Below are positions 8,082 to 17,330 of a stretch of DNA of 64,000 nt, piece after piece (position 1 is the first letter of the stretch; every line of letters begins with the position of its first letter). The stretch spans positions 38,296-102,295 of the forward strand of contig SVFF01000008.1 of the NCBI GenBank assembly GCA_015057005.1, written 5' to 3'. This DNA is from Lachnospiraceae bacterium (GTDB taxonomy: Bacteria; Bacillota; Clostridia; Lachnospirales; Lachnospiraceae). The notes below the pieces were generated by a model. That model saw only the letters and a program-made list of their open reading frames with translations. It did not search any database and was not told where the DNA came from. The translations under genes and the position numbers were made by a program.

Positions 8082-8972
8082 ATGGAAAAAAATAATATGA
8101 AGGGATGGCTGTATCTGCTTCCGGCAGTTTTATTCCTGAGTGTGTTCATGGTGTATCCGCTGATTGACGTATTCATTTATTCCTTCGAAGAAGGGTACAA
8201 TTCCGCATCCCAGACTTTTTTCGGTATTGGCAGTTACAATTATTCCTACGTGCTGCATGATCCTTATTTCCTGCAGGCCATCAAAAATACATTTATTCTG
8301 GTGGTGATCACAGTGCCCCTGTCTACCGGGATAGCACTGCTGATTTCCGTGGGCCTAAGCTCTATCAAGCTGTTAAAAGAGCTGTTCCAGACCATTTATT
8401 TTCTGCCCTATGTGACGAACACGCTGGCAGTGGGACTGGTGTTTATGATCCTGTTCAAAAAGACGGCATATACAGATGGTCTGGCCAATCTGGTGCTCAG
8501 CTGGTTTGGCGGTTCGGCGGTAGATTTTATCAGCGGCCCTTATTGGGCAAAAATGTTCGTGCTGTGCTTTTACACGGTTTGGGTGGTACTGCCTTTTAAG
8601 ATTCTGATCCTGACCGGTGCGCTGGCTTCCGTAAATACTAATTTGTACAATGCGGCCAAGGTGGATGGAACCTCCTCTTTCCGTACGTTTACAAGGATCA
8701 CACTGCCCATGATATCCCCATCATTGTTTTATCTGATCATTACGGGCTTCATCGGTGCTTTCAAGGCCTACAGTGATGCGGTGGCCCTCTTTGGAACAGA
8801 CTTAAATGCGGCGGAAATGAACACTATTGTAGGTTATATCTACGATATGCTGTACGGTGACAGCGGCGGTTATCCCTCCTATGCATCAGCAGCGGCCATC
8901 ATTTTGTTTGCCATTGTACTGACTATTACCTGCATTAATTTGTTGGTCAGCAAGAAGCATGTGCATTATTAA
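8082..8972 (+). CDS. ABC sugar importer permease, MalF type
   Basis: 296 residues with six predicted membrane helices, the first at about residues 8-28 (GWLYLLPAVLFLSVFMVYPL). The cytoplasmic EAA loop reads AAKVDGTSSFRTFTRITLP near residue 190, the docking site for the ATPase. It pairs with the MalG-type permease downstream to form the translocation pore. The substrate cannot be deduced; the family handles sugars, sugar phosphates and glycerol-3-phosphate. Confidence 0.9.
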   Translation: MEKNNMKGWLYLLPAVLFLSVFMVYPLIDVFIYSFEEGYNSASQTFFGIGSYNYSYVLHDPYFLQAIKNTFILVVITVPLSTGIALLISVGLSSIKLLKELFQTIYFLPYVTNTLAVGLVFMILFKKTAYTDGLANLVLSWFGGSAVDFISGPYWAKMFVLCFYTVWVVLPFKILILTGALASVNTNLYNAAKVDGTSSFRTFTRITLPMISPSLFYLIITGFIGAFKAYSDAVALFGTDLNAAEMNTIVGYIYDMLYGDSGGYPSYASAAAIILFAIVLTITCINLLVSKKHVHY

Positions 8973-9038
8973 AGAGAGCCTGGAGTATGATGTGCAGAAA
9001 TAGTATGTGCCCAATGTGCACAAAATGAGGAAATGATT

Positions 9039-9938
9039 ATGGAAACTGGAACTGAAATGCAAATAAAAACCAATCTTAATTATAAGAAAATAGAAACTGC
9101 GGCAAGACGGCGGCAAACGGCAAAAAACGTGATCGTTTACGGACTGCTTTCCCTCTGGGGCCTGATGGTGCTGTTTCCTTTTTACTGGATGCTTCTGACC
9201 TCTGTAAAAAGTTACAGTGCTTACAACTCCGAGTACATTCCGAAGCTGTTCACTTTGTCACCTACCTTCCGGAATTTTGTGGATGCCTTTACCACAGTGC
9301 CTTTGGCCAGATATCTGGCCAACACATTGTTGTTTACTGTGGCTACTACCGCAATCATGCTGGTGGTAACGGTTCTGGCGGCCTTTGCCTTTGCCAGACT
9401 GGAGTTTGCAGGAAAGAATCTGGTGTTCACTCTGTTTTTGGCGCTGATGATGATACCCAGTGAACTGGTGATCATTACCAACTTTGTGACCATCACCGAT
9501 CTGGATCTGCGCAATACCTTCTGGGGACTGATTTTACCTTCTGTGACCTCGGTCTTTTATATTTACCTGTTAAAGGAAAATTTTGCCCAGGTACCTGACC
9601 AGCTTTACTATGCGGCCAAAGTGGACGGTACTTCAGATTTGAAATATCTGTGGAAGGTGTTGATCCCTATCTGCAGACCTACGGTGATCACCATCACCAT
9701 TCTAAAGGTCATTGAGTGTTGGAACTCCTACGTGTGGCCCAGACTGATCACGGACGATCAGGCGTATTTTCTGGTGTCCAACGGTATCCAGGAGATCCGG
9801 GAAAATGGTTTCGGAAGAGAAAATATTCCTGCAATGATGGCAGCGGTAGTAGTGATCTCCGTGCCCTTGATCGTTCTGTTTTTGATATTCCGCAAAAAGA
9901 TCATGGCCGGTGTGTCCAGAGGAGGTATCAAGGGATGA
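9039..9938 (+). CDS. ABC sugar importer permease, MalG type
   Basis: 299 residues with six predicted helices. The ATG at 9039 is preferred over 9033 because the GAGG site ends at 9030, leaving 8 bp rather than 2. The EAA loop reads AAKVDGTSDLKYLWKVLIP around residue 193. The C-terminal end RKKIMAGVSRGGIKG is typical of MalG-type partners. Its stop codon overlaps the start of the binding-protein gene (ATGA), suggesting coupled translation. Confidence 0.9.
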   Translation: METGTEMQIKTNLNYKKIETAARRRQTAKNVIVYGLLSLWGLMVLFPFYWMLLTSVKSYSAYNSEYIPKLFTLSPTFRNFVDAFTTVPLARYLANTLLFTVATTAIMLVVTVLAAFAFARLEFAGKNLVFTLFLALMMIPSELVIITNFVTITDLDLRNTFWGLILPSVTSVFYIYLLKENFAQVPDQLYYAAKVDGTSDLKYLWKVLIPICRPTVITITILKVIECWNSYVWPRLITDDQAYFLVSNGIQEIRENGFGRENIPAMMAAVVVISVPLIVLFLIFRKKIMAGVSRGGIKG

Positions 9939-11602
9939 TCGGGAAAGTATATATGAAAAAAAGAAGAGTGCCCTCTGCAGTCTCTTGTGTGCTTGTGCTG
10001 GTGTTACTCTGCAGCCTGATGCTTACGGGCTGTCATGGTTCCAGGGGTATGGATCCCTTTGTGATTCCTGGGGAATTTGACACTTCCAGGGAGTATGAGA
10101 TTACTTTCTGGGCCAAAAACGATACCAACAAGACCCAGACTGCCATTTATGAGCAGGCTATTGAGGATTTTGAGAAAATATATCCCAATATCAATGTAAA
10201 CTTACGTCTGTATACGGACTACGGCAAGATCTACAACGATGTGATCACCAATATTGCTACCAATACCACGCCCAATGTCTGCATCACATATCCGGACCAT
10301 ATTGCTACTTATCTGACCGGTGTGAATACGGTGGTGTCGCTGGAAGAGCTTTTTGCAGATGAAAAGTACGGTCTGGGAGGCAGTGAACTAAAGTTTGACG
10401 GTCCCGCGCAGGAGGAGATTATTCCGCAGTTTTTGGCAGAATGTGCTTTTCAGGAGCATTATTATGCGGTTCCATACATGCGCTCTACGGAAAGCTGCTA
10501 TGTGAACAAAACTTTTGTGGAAAAACTGGGATACACATTGCCGGAGAAACTCACCTGGGACTTTGTCTGGGAGGTGTCTGAGGCGGCCACAGCAAAGGAT
10601 GCCCAGGGCAATTATCTGCTGAACGGACAGAAAGTGATGATCCCTTTTATCTACAAGTCCACGGACAATATGATGATCCAGATGTTACGACAAAAGGAAG
10701 CGGGATATTCCACGGACGGCGGAGAGATCCAGATCTTCAATGATACCACGAAAGCCCTTTTGCATACGGTGGCGGAGCACGCAGAGAGCGGCGCCTTTTC
10801 TACCTTTAAGATTTCCAGCTATCCCGCCAATTTCCTGAATGCAGGCCAGTGTGTATTTGCCATTGACTCTACTGCAGGCGCTACCTGGATGGGAACGGAT
10901 GCACCTTTGTGTGATATCAGTGCGGACAAGCTTGTGGAGTTTGAGACTGCGGTGATGGCAATTCCGCAGTTTGATACAGAGAATCCCCGGATGATCTCTC
11001 AGGGACCTTCTCTCTGTGTCTTTAATAAAGAGGATGATCAGGAGGTTCTGGCATCCTGGCTCTTTACACAGTACCTTCTGACCAATGAGGTGCAGATTGC
11101 CTATGCGGGCACGGAAGGATATGTGCCGGTGACCTCCAAGGCCCAGGAAAGTCCGGAATATCAGGATTATCTGTCCAGAGCAGGAGAGGACAACCAGCAC
11201 TATTATGATGTGAAGATCAAGGCATCCAAACTTTTATTGGACAACACGGAGCATACCTTTGTGACGCCGGTATTTAACGGTTCTGCCTCTCTTCGGAATG
11301 CGGCAGGTCAGATGATCGAAAACGTGACCAAGTCGGTAAAACGTAAAGAAGAGATCAATGAAGCTTATATGGACAAACTTTTTGCCAATGTGACCTCTCT
11401 TTATCGTCTGGATCAGCTGGACGCACAGGGAGGCGGCGTGAGCGGCAAGCAGGAGCTTGGCCCCCTTCCCGGTACAGCTGTGCTGCTTTTGAGCGCCTTG
11501 GCGTGCACCTGGATATTGATCATCGGGTATATTTTTGCGGGTGTGATCAAGCAAAAGTCTGCAAAAATGCACAAAAACCAGTCAAAAACGGACCTGAAAT
11601 AA
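9935..11602 (+). CDS. ABC importer substrate-binding lipoprotein with an extra C-terminal membrane helix
   Basis: 555 residues from the ATG at 9935, which has a GGAGG site 9 bp upstream and overlaps the permease stop; an ATG at 9953 is a possible alternative. A lipoprotein signal (LLCSLMLTGC) anchors the N-terminus. The body is a family 1 extracellular solute-binding protein (ITFWAKND at the start of the mature domain). Unusually, residues about 505-535 form a second hydrophobic segment (TAVLLLSALACTWILIIGYI) followed by a basic tail. So the protein may be held at both ends. The operon order ATPase-permease-permease-binding protein is complete. Confidence 0.88.
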   Translation: MIGKVYMKKRRVPSAVSCVLVLVLLCSLMLTGCHGSRGMDPFVIPGEFDTSREYEITFWAKNDTNKTQTAIYEQAIEDFEKIYPNINVNLRLYTDYGKIYNDVITNIATNTTPNVCITYPDHIATYLTGVNTVVSLEELFADEKYGLGGSELKFDGPAQEEIIPQFLAECAFQEHYYAVPYMRSTESCYVNKTFVEKLGYTLPEKLTWDFVWEVSEAATAKDAQGNYLLNGQKVMIPFIYKSTDNMMIQMLRQKEAGYSTDGGEIQIFNDTTKALLHTVAEHAESGAFSTFKISSYPANFLNAGQCVFAIDSTAGATWMGTDAPLCDISADKLVEFETAVMAIPQFDTENPRMISQGPSLCVFNKEDDQEVLASWLFTQYLLTNEVQIAYAGTEGYVPVTSKAQESPEYQDYLSRAGEDNQHYYDVKIKASKLLLDNTEHTFVTPVFNGSASLRNAAGQMIENVTKSVKRKEEINEAYMDKLFANVTSLYRLDQLDAQGGGVSGKQELGPLPGTAVLLLSALACTWILIIGYIFAGVIKQKSAKMHKNQSKTDLK

Positions 11603-11615
11603 GCTATTGTTGACA

Positions 11616-11643
11616 TTGATTTCCGGGTTCATTCAGGTATAAT
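11616..11643 (+). promoter_or_regulatory. Promoter of the two-repeat lipoprotein gene
   Basis: TTGATT at 11616-11621, 16-bp spacer, TATAAT at 11638-11643. A better -35 (TTGACA, 11610) exists but is 22 bp away. The 5' leader has a small ATCCCAGATTGTGGGAT stem and two copies of AAACTCTATTTTA before the AAGGAG ribosome site. Confidence 0.6.
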
Positions 11644-11723
11644 TATGGTGTAATCCCAGATTGTGGGATGACATAGAAACTCTATTTTAAAAACTCTATT
11701 TTATATCAAAAAGGAGAAAAAAG

Positions 11724-12470
11724 ATGAAAAAATTATTAGCAATGTTAATGACTCTCAGCCTTACCTTTGCTCTGGCAGCATGCGGCGCAGAAAAGAATTC
11801 TGCAGATGATGCCGATGTAAAGTCCGAAGGCGTTATGACCTACGAAGAGTATGCAGCAGCTGAGCTGGACACTGAGGTTGTAGTTGAGACCTACGTTCAG
11901 GCAAAGCAGGGCTGGTGGGAGGATACCGCTACCCTTTACACCCAGGATAAGGACGGTGCTTACTTTATTTACAATCTGCCTTGTTCCCAGGAAGATTACG
12001 ACAAGATGACCATCGGTACCAAGATCAAAGTTACCGGCTACAAGGCTGAGTGGGCCGGCGAAGTTGAGATCATCGACGCTACTTTCGAGATCATGGACGG
12101 TAAGTATGTGGCTGAGGCAGAGGATGTAACTGCACTGCTGGCTGATGAAAAGCTTATCGACAAGCAGAATATGTTTGTTGCATTCAAGGGCATGACTGTA
12201 GAAGCAGCCGGCCAGGATGCTGACGGAAACGATGTAGCATATCTTTACAGCTGGGACGGTTCCGGTCAGGAAGGCGACGACCTGTACTTCAACGCTTCCG
12301 TAAACGGTGCTACATACACATTCACTGTTGAGTCTTACCTGTGCGACAGCAGCACTGATGTTTACAAGGCAGTAAAAGAACTGAAGATCGGCGACACCAT
12401 CGATATGGAAGGTTTCCTGTACTGGTACGAGGGTGTAAATCCCCACATTACTTCCGTAACTGTTAAATAG
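11724..12470 (+). CDS. Lipoprotein with two similar beta-rich domains, function unknown
   Basis: 248 residues. The signal peptide ends in a lipobox (FALAACG), so the mature protein is attached to the outer face of the membrane from Cys20. Two tandem halves, about residues 45-125 and 150-247, share the same layout: a V-x-V start, an aromatic TYFxxx middle, then a KIGxxIxxxG step (TIGTKIKVTG in the first, KIGDTIDMEG in the second) and a TxxI/V end. The pattern resembles an OB-like barrel duplicated once; that fold is inference. It is very acidic and rich in Asp and Glu. It has its own promoter and terminator, so it is expressed alone. Confidence 0.75.
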   Translation: MKKLLAMLMTLSLTFALAACGAEKNSADDADVKSEGVMTYEEYAAAELDTEVVVETYVQAKQGWWEDTATLYTQDKDGAYFIYNLPCSQEDYDKMTIGTKIKVTGYKAEWAGEVEIIDATFEIMDGKYVAEAEDVTALLADEKLIDKQNMFVAFKGMTVEAAGQDADGNDVAYLYSWDGSGQEGDDLYFNASVNGATYTFTVESYLCDSSTDVYKAVKELKIGDTIDMEGFLYWYEGVNPHITSVTVK

Positions 12471-12518
12471 TTTCGAATAAAAACGCTCGGACAAACGAAA
12501 GATCGGATGTAAAATCAT

Positions 12519-12576
12519 ATCGCACAATATGGGCTAAAAAGATAACTTTTGGCTGGTATTGTGCGATTTTTTTCTT
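12519..12576 (+). terminator. Intrinsic terminator after the lipoprotein gene
   Basis: ATCGCACAATA (12519-12529) pairs with TATTGTGCGAT (12557-12567), followed by seven T. The 27-nt loop is long but the stem is perfect. Confidence 0.85.
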
Positions 12577-12662
12577 GTCTTGCCTCTGTGCAGGTGTTAT
12601 TCTGAATATGTAAACGGACACTTTAAACAACTAATATAGTGAAAGTGAAAAGGAGAAGAACT

Positions 12663-14684
12663 ATGACTTCATTCAAAGCTCCCGCATATCCTCTGATATC
12701 GGTAGATCCTTATTTTAACGTGTGGTCCATGGCAGATCATTTATATGATGATGTGCCCAGACATTGGACCGGAAGAAGACATTTTATGACCGGCGTTGTG
12801 ACTTTTGACGGTGTTCACAAGCGTTTTATGGGTCTGACCTATCCGGATAACGGCAGATTTACAGTGGGCGAGCCTGAGGTGATCCCCCAGACTGATGTAG
12901 TGGTAAATCCACTGACCACCATTTATCGTTTTGAGGACGAGAACATGACCCTGAAGGTGGAATTCATGACACCTCTCTTGATGGACGATCTGAAGCTTAT
13001 GTCCCGCCCTGTTTCTTATATTTCTTATGAGGCTGTGGCCAAGGACGGCAAAGAACATGAGATTTCCATGTATCTGGATGCCAGTGCCGAGATGTGCGTG
13101 GACAGAGTGGATACGCCTGTTACCTTTGGAAGAACTGATTATTCCATCACTGTTACTGCAGGCAAGACCAATATGCTGAAAAAGTATGGTGATGACCTCT
13201 GCATTGACTGGGGCACACTGCATCTGATTGCTCCCGGCTGTGAGACCTTTGTGATCGATAGTGACCAGAGAATGAGAATGTTCAGGGGGTGGGGCGGCTA
13301 TTCGATCATGGAGGATGGCTTGACACTGATGCCTCTGGAGGGATATCCTTCCATCGCCAGCAGAAAGACAGTAAAAGACAGTAAACTGTCCGGCTTTATC
13401 TGCCTGGGCTATGACGATATCAAGTCCATCAGATATTATGGTGAAAACATTGATGCTTACTGGAAGTGCGACGGTGATACTTTTGAGGATGTGGTGAAAA
13501 AGGCGCTGGAAGAGTATCCTCAGATCAAAGAGCGTGTAGAAGCTTTTGATGCCCAGCTGCTGGCTCGTGCAGGTAAGATCAGCGAGAAATATGCCAAGAT
13601 GGTTGCTTTGGCTTATCGTCAGACGATAGCAGCCCACAAGCTGACCTGCCATGACGGCAAACTGCAGTTCTTGTCCAAGGAGTGTTTCTCCAACGGTTGT
13701 ATGGCTACCGTGGATGTGACTTATCCTTCCATTCCTCTGTTCCTGATCTACAATCCCGATCTGGTAGAGGGTATGTTAAATCCCATCTTTGATCTGTGTG
13801 ACAGAGGTATGTGGCCTCATGAGTTTGCCCCTCACGATGTGGGAAGATATCCGGTGGCGCTGCGCCAGCTCTACGGTGTGGGTGAAATATACATGGACGA
13901 GTATCAGAAAAATGCAAAATATCAGGATATAGGGTATGCGGAGTATGAATTACGCTCCTTCCAGATGCCTATCGAAGAGTGCGGCAATATGCTGCTTTGT
14001 GTGTCTGCTCTCTGTGCAGCCCGCAAGGATGATGCTTATGCCGCAAACCATGTGAAACTGCTGCGTCAGTGGGCAGATTATCTGGTAAAGGCAGGTTTCA
14101 ATCCTGATGATACCCTCTGTACCGACGATTTTGCAGGACATTTGGCTCATAACTGCAACCTGTCCCTGAAGGCCACCATGGCTCTGGGTGCCTGGGCTGA
14201 TGTGGAAAAGAGAATGGGCAATGCAGAGAATACAGCAAAATACCGCAAGGCGGCAGAAGAGTTTGCTGCAAACTGGAAGGCAAACGGAGTGGCAGGCGAT
14301 CACACCAAGCTCACCTTTGACAGTGAGGACAGCTGGTCCTTAAAGTATAACCTGGTATGGAATAAGCTTCTGAAGCTGGATCTGTTTGAACAGGAGATGA
14401 TCGACAAAGAGGTGCAGTCCTACAAGCAGTACATTGGCCATTACGGTATTCCTCTGGATGGCCGTTCTACTGTGGCTAAGACCGACTGGGCATTATGGTC
14501 CACCGTGCTTGCAGACGATCAGGAGTATCTGGATCGCGTAGTTGATGGCATCTGCAATATGCTGGCAGAGACCAAGGACAGAGCTCCGTTCACTGACTGC
14601 TATTGGTCTGATTTTGCACGCTGCAAGGGCTTCCGCAACAGAACCGTACAGGGCGGCCTGTTCATCAACATGCTGGAACTGTAA
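12663..14684 (+). CDS. Glutaminase A-like protein (DUF5127/DUF4965/DUF1793 architecture)
   Basis: 673 residues from the ATG at 12663, which has an AGGAG site; the GTG at 12639 is upstream of that site. The N-terminal half is beta-rich and opens with PLISVDPYFNVWS, typical of the family. The C-terminal half is an alpha/alpha toroid with DFAGHLAHNCNLSLKA, KTDWALWSTVLADD and TVQGGLFINML. The family is named for fungal extracellular glutaminase A, but bacterial members are uncharacterised and resemble glycoside hydrolases in fold. No signal peptide is present, so this one is cytoplasmic. The activity is left open. Confidence 0.75.
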   Translation: MTSFKAPAYPLISVDPYFNVWSMADHLYDDVPRHWTGRRHFMTGVVTFDGVHKRFMGLTYPDNGRFTVGEPEVIPQTDVVVNPLTTIYRFEDENMTLKVEFMTPLLMDDLKLMSRPVSYISYEAVAKDGKEHEISMYLDASAEMCVDRVDTPVTFGRTDYSITVTAGKTNMLKKYGDDLCIDWGTLHLIAPGCETFVIDSDQRMRMFRGWGGYSIMEDGLTLMPLEGYPSIASRKTVKDSKLSGFICLGYDDIKSIRYYGENIDAYWKCDGDTFEDVVKKALEEYPQIKERVEAFDAQLLARAGKISEKYAKMVALAYRQTIAAHKLTCHDGKLQFLSKECFSNGCMATVDVTYPSIPLFLIYNPDLVEGMLNPIFDLCDRGMWPHEFAPHDVGRYPVALRQLYGVGEIYMDEYQKNAKYQDIGYAEYELRSFQMPIEECGNMLLCVSALCAARKDDAYAANHVKLLRQWADYLVKAGFNPDDTLCTDDFAGHLAHNCNLSLKATMALGAWADVEKRMGNAENTAKYRKAAEEFAANWKANGVAGDHTKLTFDSEDSWSLKYNLVWNKLLKLDLFEQEMIDKEVQSYKQYIGHYGIPLDGRSTVAKTDWALWSTVLADDQEYLDRVVDGICNMLAETKDRAPFTDCYWSDFARCKGFRNRTVQGGLFINMLEL

Positions 14685-14722
14685 TAAGAAGATTCCATCA
14701 GAAAATATAATAATTTAATGCG

Positions 14723-14756
14723 AGGCTGATACACAGTGATGTGTGTCAGCCTTTTT
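14723..14756 (+). terminator. Intrinsic terminator after the glutaminase A-like gene
   Basis: AGGCTGATACACA pairs with TGTGTGTCAGCCT around a GTGA loop, followed by five T. This lies inside the long open frame that runs into the OPT gene, so the frame upstream of 14889 is not coding. Confidence 0.9.
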
Positions 14757-14900
14757 GTCTGTAACTTGCATATTAGAATAAAATCAACAGATACTATGTT
14801 GGAAAATATAAGAAAAACAAACGAGATAATAAAAAAGGAAATCCCTCCCCAAAAAAAGAAAAAAGAAATAAATAAAAAAACAAAAAGGATGCAAAAAAGT

Positions 14901-16805
14901 ATGAGCAAACAGCAGGAATTTAAACCCTATATACCGGCAGAACAGGTCACGGCAGAATTTACGGTGACTTCCGTTGTCATGGGCATCGTTTTGGCAGTGG
15001 TATTTGGCGCGGCCAATGCTTATTTGGGGCTTCGGGTGGGAATGACGGTATCGGCCTCTATTCCGGCAGCGGTGATCGCCATGGGTGTGATCAGGGTGGT
15101 ACTGCGCAAAAATTCTATCCTGGAAAGTAATATTGTGCAGACTACCGGATCGGCAGGAGAGTCTCTGGCTGCGGGAGCTATATTTACGCTGCCGGCGCTC
15201 TTTTTGTGGGCGGCAGAGGGGAGGATGGAAAAACCTGACATATTGGAGATTACCCTGATCGCCCTGCTGGGAGGATTGCTTGGGGTGTTTTTTATGGTGC
15301 CCCTTCGAAATGCTTTGATTGTAAAGGAACATGGTATCCTGCCTTACCCGGAGGGAACCGCCTGTGCGGAAGTGTTGCTGGCAGGAGAAAAGGGCGGGGC
15401 CAATGCAGGAACAGTATTTGCGGGAATGGGTTTTGCCGGGCTGTTCAAATTCATCATTGATGGGCTGAAAGCGGTGCCCAGCGAAGTGTCCTTCCGGGTG
15501 AAAAGCTATCCCGGAGAAATCGGTACACAAATATATCCGGCGGTATTCAGTGTGGGTTACATTTGCGGACCGCGGATTGCTTCTTTTATGTTCGCCGGGG
15601 GCGTGTTAAGCTGGCTGGTGCTGATCCCCATGATGGTACAGTTTGGCGCAGGGCTGACCTTGTATCCCGGCACGGTGCCTATCGGGGAACTATATGCGGC
15701 AGGGGGAGCATCTGCTATCTGGAGTACTTACATCCGCTATGTGGGAGCCGGTGCTTTGGCGGCCGGAGGTATTATCAGTCTGATTAAGTCGCTGCCGTTA
15801 ATCCTGCGGACTTTCCGGGAAGCCGTAAAAGGCGTGAGGGGAACGGTCAAGGAAGAGGAGACGCGCACCTCAAGAGAATTGGGGATGGGGATCATTCTTG
15901 CAGGAATCGTTCTGATCACGCTGTTGATCTGGCTTTTGCCTGCGCTGCCGGTAAATTTTCTGGGGGCAGTGATCATTGTGCTCTTTGGATTTTTCTTTGC
16001 CACAGTATCTTCCAGAATGGTGGGGCTGGTGGGCAGCAGTAATAATCCCGTGTCCGGTATGGCCATTGCTACACTGTTGATCGCTACCGTGCTTTTAAAG
16101 TCGACCGGGGAACAGGGCATTGAGGGCATGCAGGGTGCCATTGCTATCGGCTCCATTATTTGCATCGTTGCAGCAATCGCCGGAGATGCATCTCAGGATT
16201 TAAAGACCGGTTATATTTTGGGCTCCACGCCCAGAAAGCAGCAGATTGGTGAGATTATAGGTGTGTCATCAGCTGCGCTGGCTATCGGCGCCACTTTGTA
16301 TTTGCTGGACAGGGCCTGGGGATTTGGCACGCAGGAGTTGGCGGCACCTCAGGCTATGCTGATGAAAATGATCATTGAAGGAGTCATGGAGAACAGTTTG
16401 CCCTGGACACTGGTCTTTATGGGGGTGTTTCTGGCTGTAGTGGCGGAGATTTTGCGGATTCCGGTACTGCCTTTTGCCATCGGCGTTTATTTGCCGGTGC
16501 AATTAAATGCCTGTATTATGACCGGCGGTTTGGTGCGGCTGTTATTGGATGGTCTGAAGAAACCGGAAGAAGTGAAGAAAAAAATTACAAGCGATGGCAT
16601 TTTATATTGTTCGGGGATGATCGCCGGAGAGGGACTGATTGGTATTTTGCTGGCAGTATTGGCTATTTTCGGGTGGGACAGACGTTTCGACTTGTCGGCC
16701 TATGGGACGGTGCCTGAGACCGTCAGGGCTTTTGGTAGTCTGGTGCTGTTTGGGGTTGCAGTATTGTCGCTGTTAAAGTTTTCCCTGTGGAAAAGGCATG
16801 ATTGA
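14901..16805 (+). CDS. OPT-family oligopeptide/metal-chelate transporter
   Basis: 634 residues from MSKQQEFKPYIPA, the usual opening of bacterial OPT proteins; an ATG at 14889 is also possible, and the frame upstream is A-rich leader and terminator. About 14-16 hydrophobic helices. Family motifs include FGAANAYLGLRVGMTVSASIP near the first helices, TGSAGESLAAGA and PEGTACAEVL. OPT carriers import short peptides or metal-peptide complexes with protons. A PqqD-like gene starts 22 bp downstream and is probably co-transcribed. Confidence 0.9.
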   Translation: MSKQQEFKPYIPAEQVTAEFTVTSVVMGIVLAVVFGAANAYLGLRVGMTVSASIPAAVIAMGVIRVVLRKNSILESNIVQTTGSAGESLAAGAIFTLPALFLWAAEGRMEKPDILEITLIALLGGLLGVFFMVPLRNALIVKEHGILPYPEGTACAEVLLAGEKGGANAGTVFAGMGFAGLFKFIIDGLKAVPSEVSFRVKSYPGEIGTQIYPAVFSVGYICGPRIASFMFAGGVLSWLVLIPMMVQFGAGLTLYPGTVPIGELYAAGGASAIWSTYIRYVGAGALAAGGIISLIKSLPLILRTFREAVKGVRGTVKEEETRTSRELGMGIILAGIVLITLLIWLLPALPVNFLGAVIIVLFGFFFATVSSRMVGLVGSSNNPVSGMAIATLLIATVLLKSTGEQGIEGMQGAIAIGSIICIVAAIAGDASQDLKTGYILGSTPRKQQIGEIIGVSSAALAIGATLYLLDRAWGFGTQELAAPQAMLMKMIIEGVMENSLPWTLVFMGVFLAVVAEILRIPVLPFAIGVYLPVQLNACIMTGGLVRLLLDGLKKPEEVKKKITSDGILYCSGMIAGEGLIGILLAVLAIFGWDRRFDLSAYGTVPETVRAFGSLVLFGVAVLSLLKFSLWKRHD

Positions 16806-16826
16806 GGATGATGCAGGAAAGCGTAA

Positions 16827-17330
16827 ATGGTGTCAATGAAGAATGAGGAAGATGCTGGAAAAGAGTTGATGAAAATGAAAGTAGAGAGCAAAGAGCATAA
16901 TGTGAGTAAAGAGCGGGGGAAAAAGAGAAAGAAGGAGAATTATTTAGAGAGACGGCCCATGAGAGTACCTGATATTGTTTGGTCTTTGGAAGCAGAGGAA
17001 GGCGGCGCGGTGATACTTCACATTATAAATCGGGGATTTTTCCACCGTGCCGCCCAGCTGCTGTTTCGAAGGCCACGGATCAGCCATGTGAAGCTGGATG
17101 CTCTTGGGAGTCTGGTATGGACATTGGCTGACGGAAGGCAAAGTCTGCTACAGCTGGGGGAGGCGGTCCGGGAACGGTTTGGGGCCCAGGCGGAGCCTTT
17201 GTATGAGAGGCTGGTAGTTTTTGTACACACGCTGGAGGACTGTCGATTAATCTGCTGGAAATTGGAAGATGAAAGGATGATACGGGGAGAGCATCCCGGC
17301 GACTGCAAATCAGGCATGTTCCTAATATAA
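16827..17330 (+). CDS. PqqD-like small protein paired with the OPT transporter
   Basis: 167 residues. A long lysine- and glutamate-rich leader (1-50) precedes a PqqD-like winged-helix domain at about 58-145: a beta start, then HVKLDALGSLVWTLADGRQS and LLQLGEAVRERFGAQAE, the pattern of peptide-binding RRE domains. Known PqqD proteins bind a precursor peptide and present it to a radical SAM enzyme. No radical SAM gene or precursor is visible nearby, so here the domain may bind peptides for, or regulate, the OPT carrier (inference). Its end overlaps the convergent MATE gene by 9 bp. Confidence 0.7.
   Translation: MVSMKNEEDAGKELMKMKVESKEHNVSKERGKKRKKENYLERRPMRVPDIVWSLEAEEGGAVILHIINRGFFHRAAQLLFRRPRISHVKLDALGSLVWTLADGRQSLLQLGEAVRERFGAQAEPLYERLVVFVHTLEDCRLICWKLEDERMIRGEHPGDCKSGMFLI

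Noticed and set aside
12741..13652. 303-codon open frame on the minus strand
   Set aside because: Shadow of the glutaminase A-like gene; no promoter or recognisable domain.
14736..14888. N-terminal extension of the OPT gene
   Set aside because: It begins inside the terminator stem and is A-rich leader; family members start near MSKQQEFKPYIPA.
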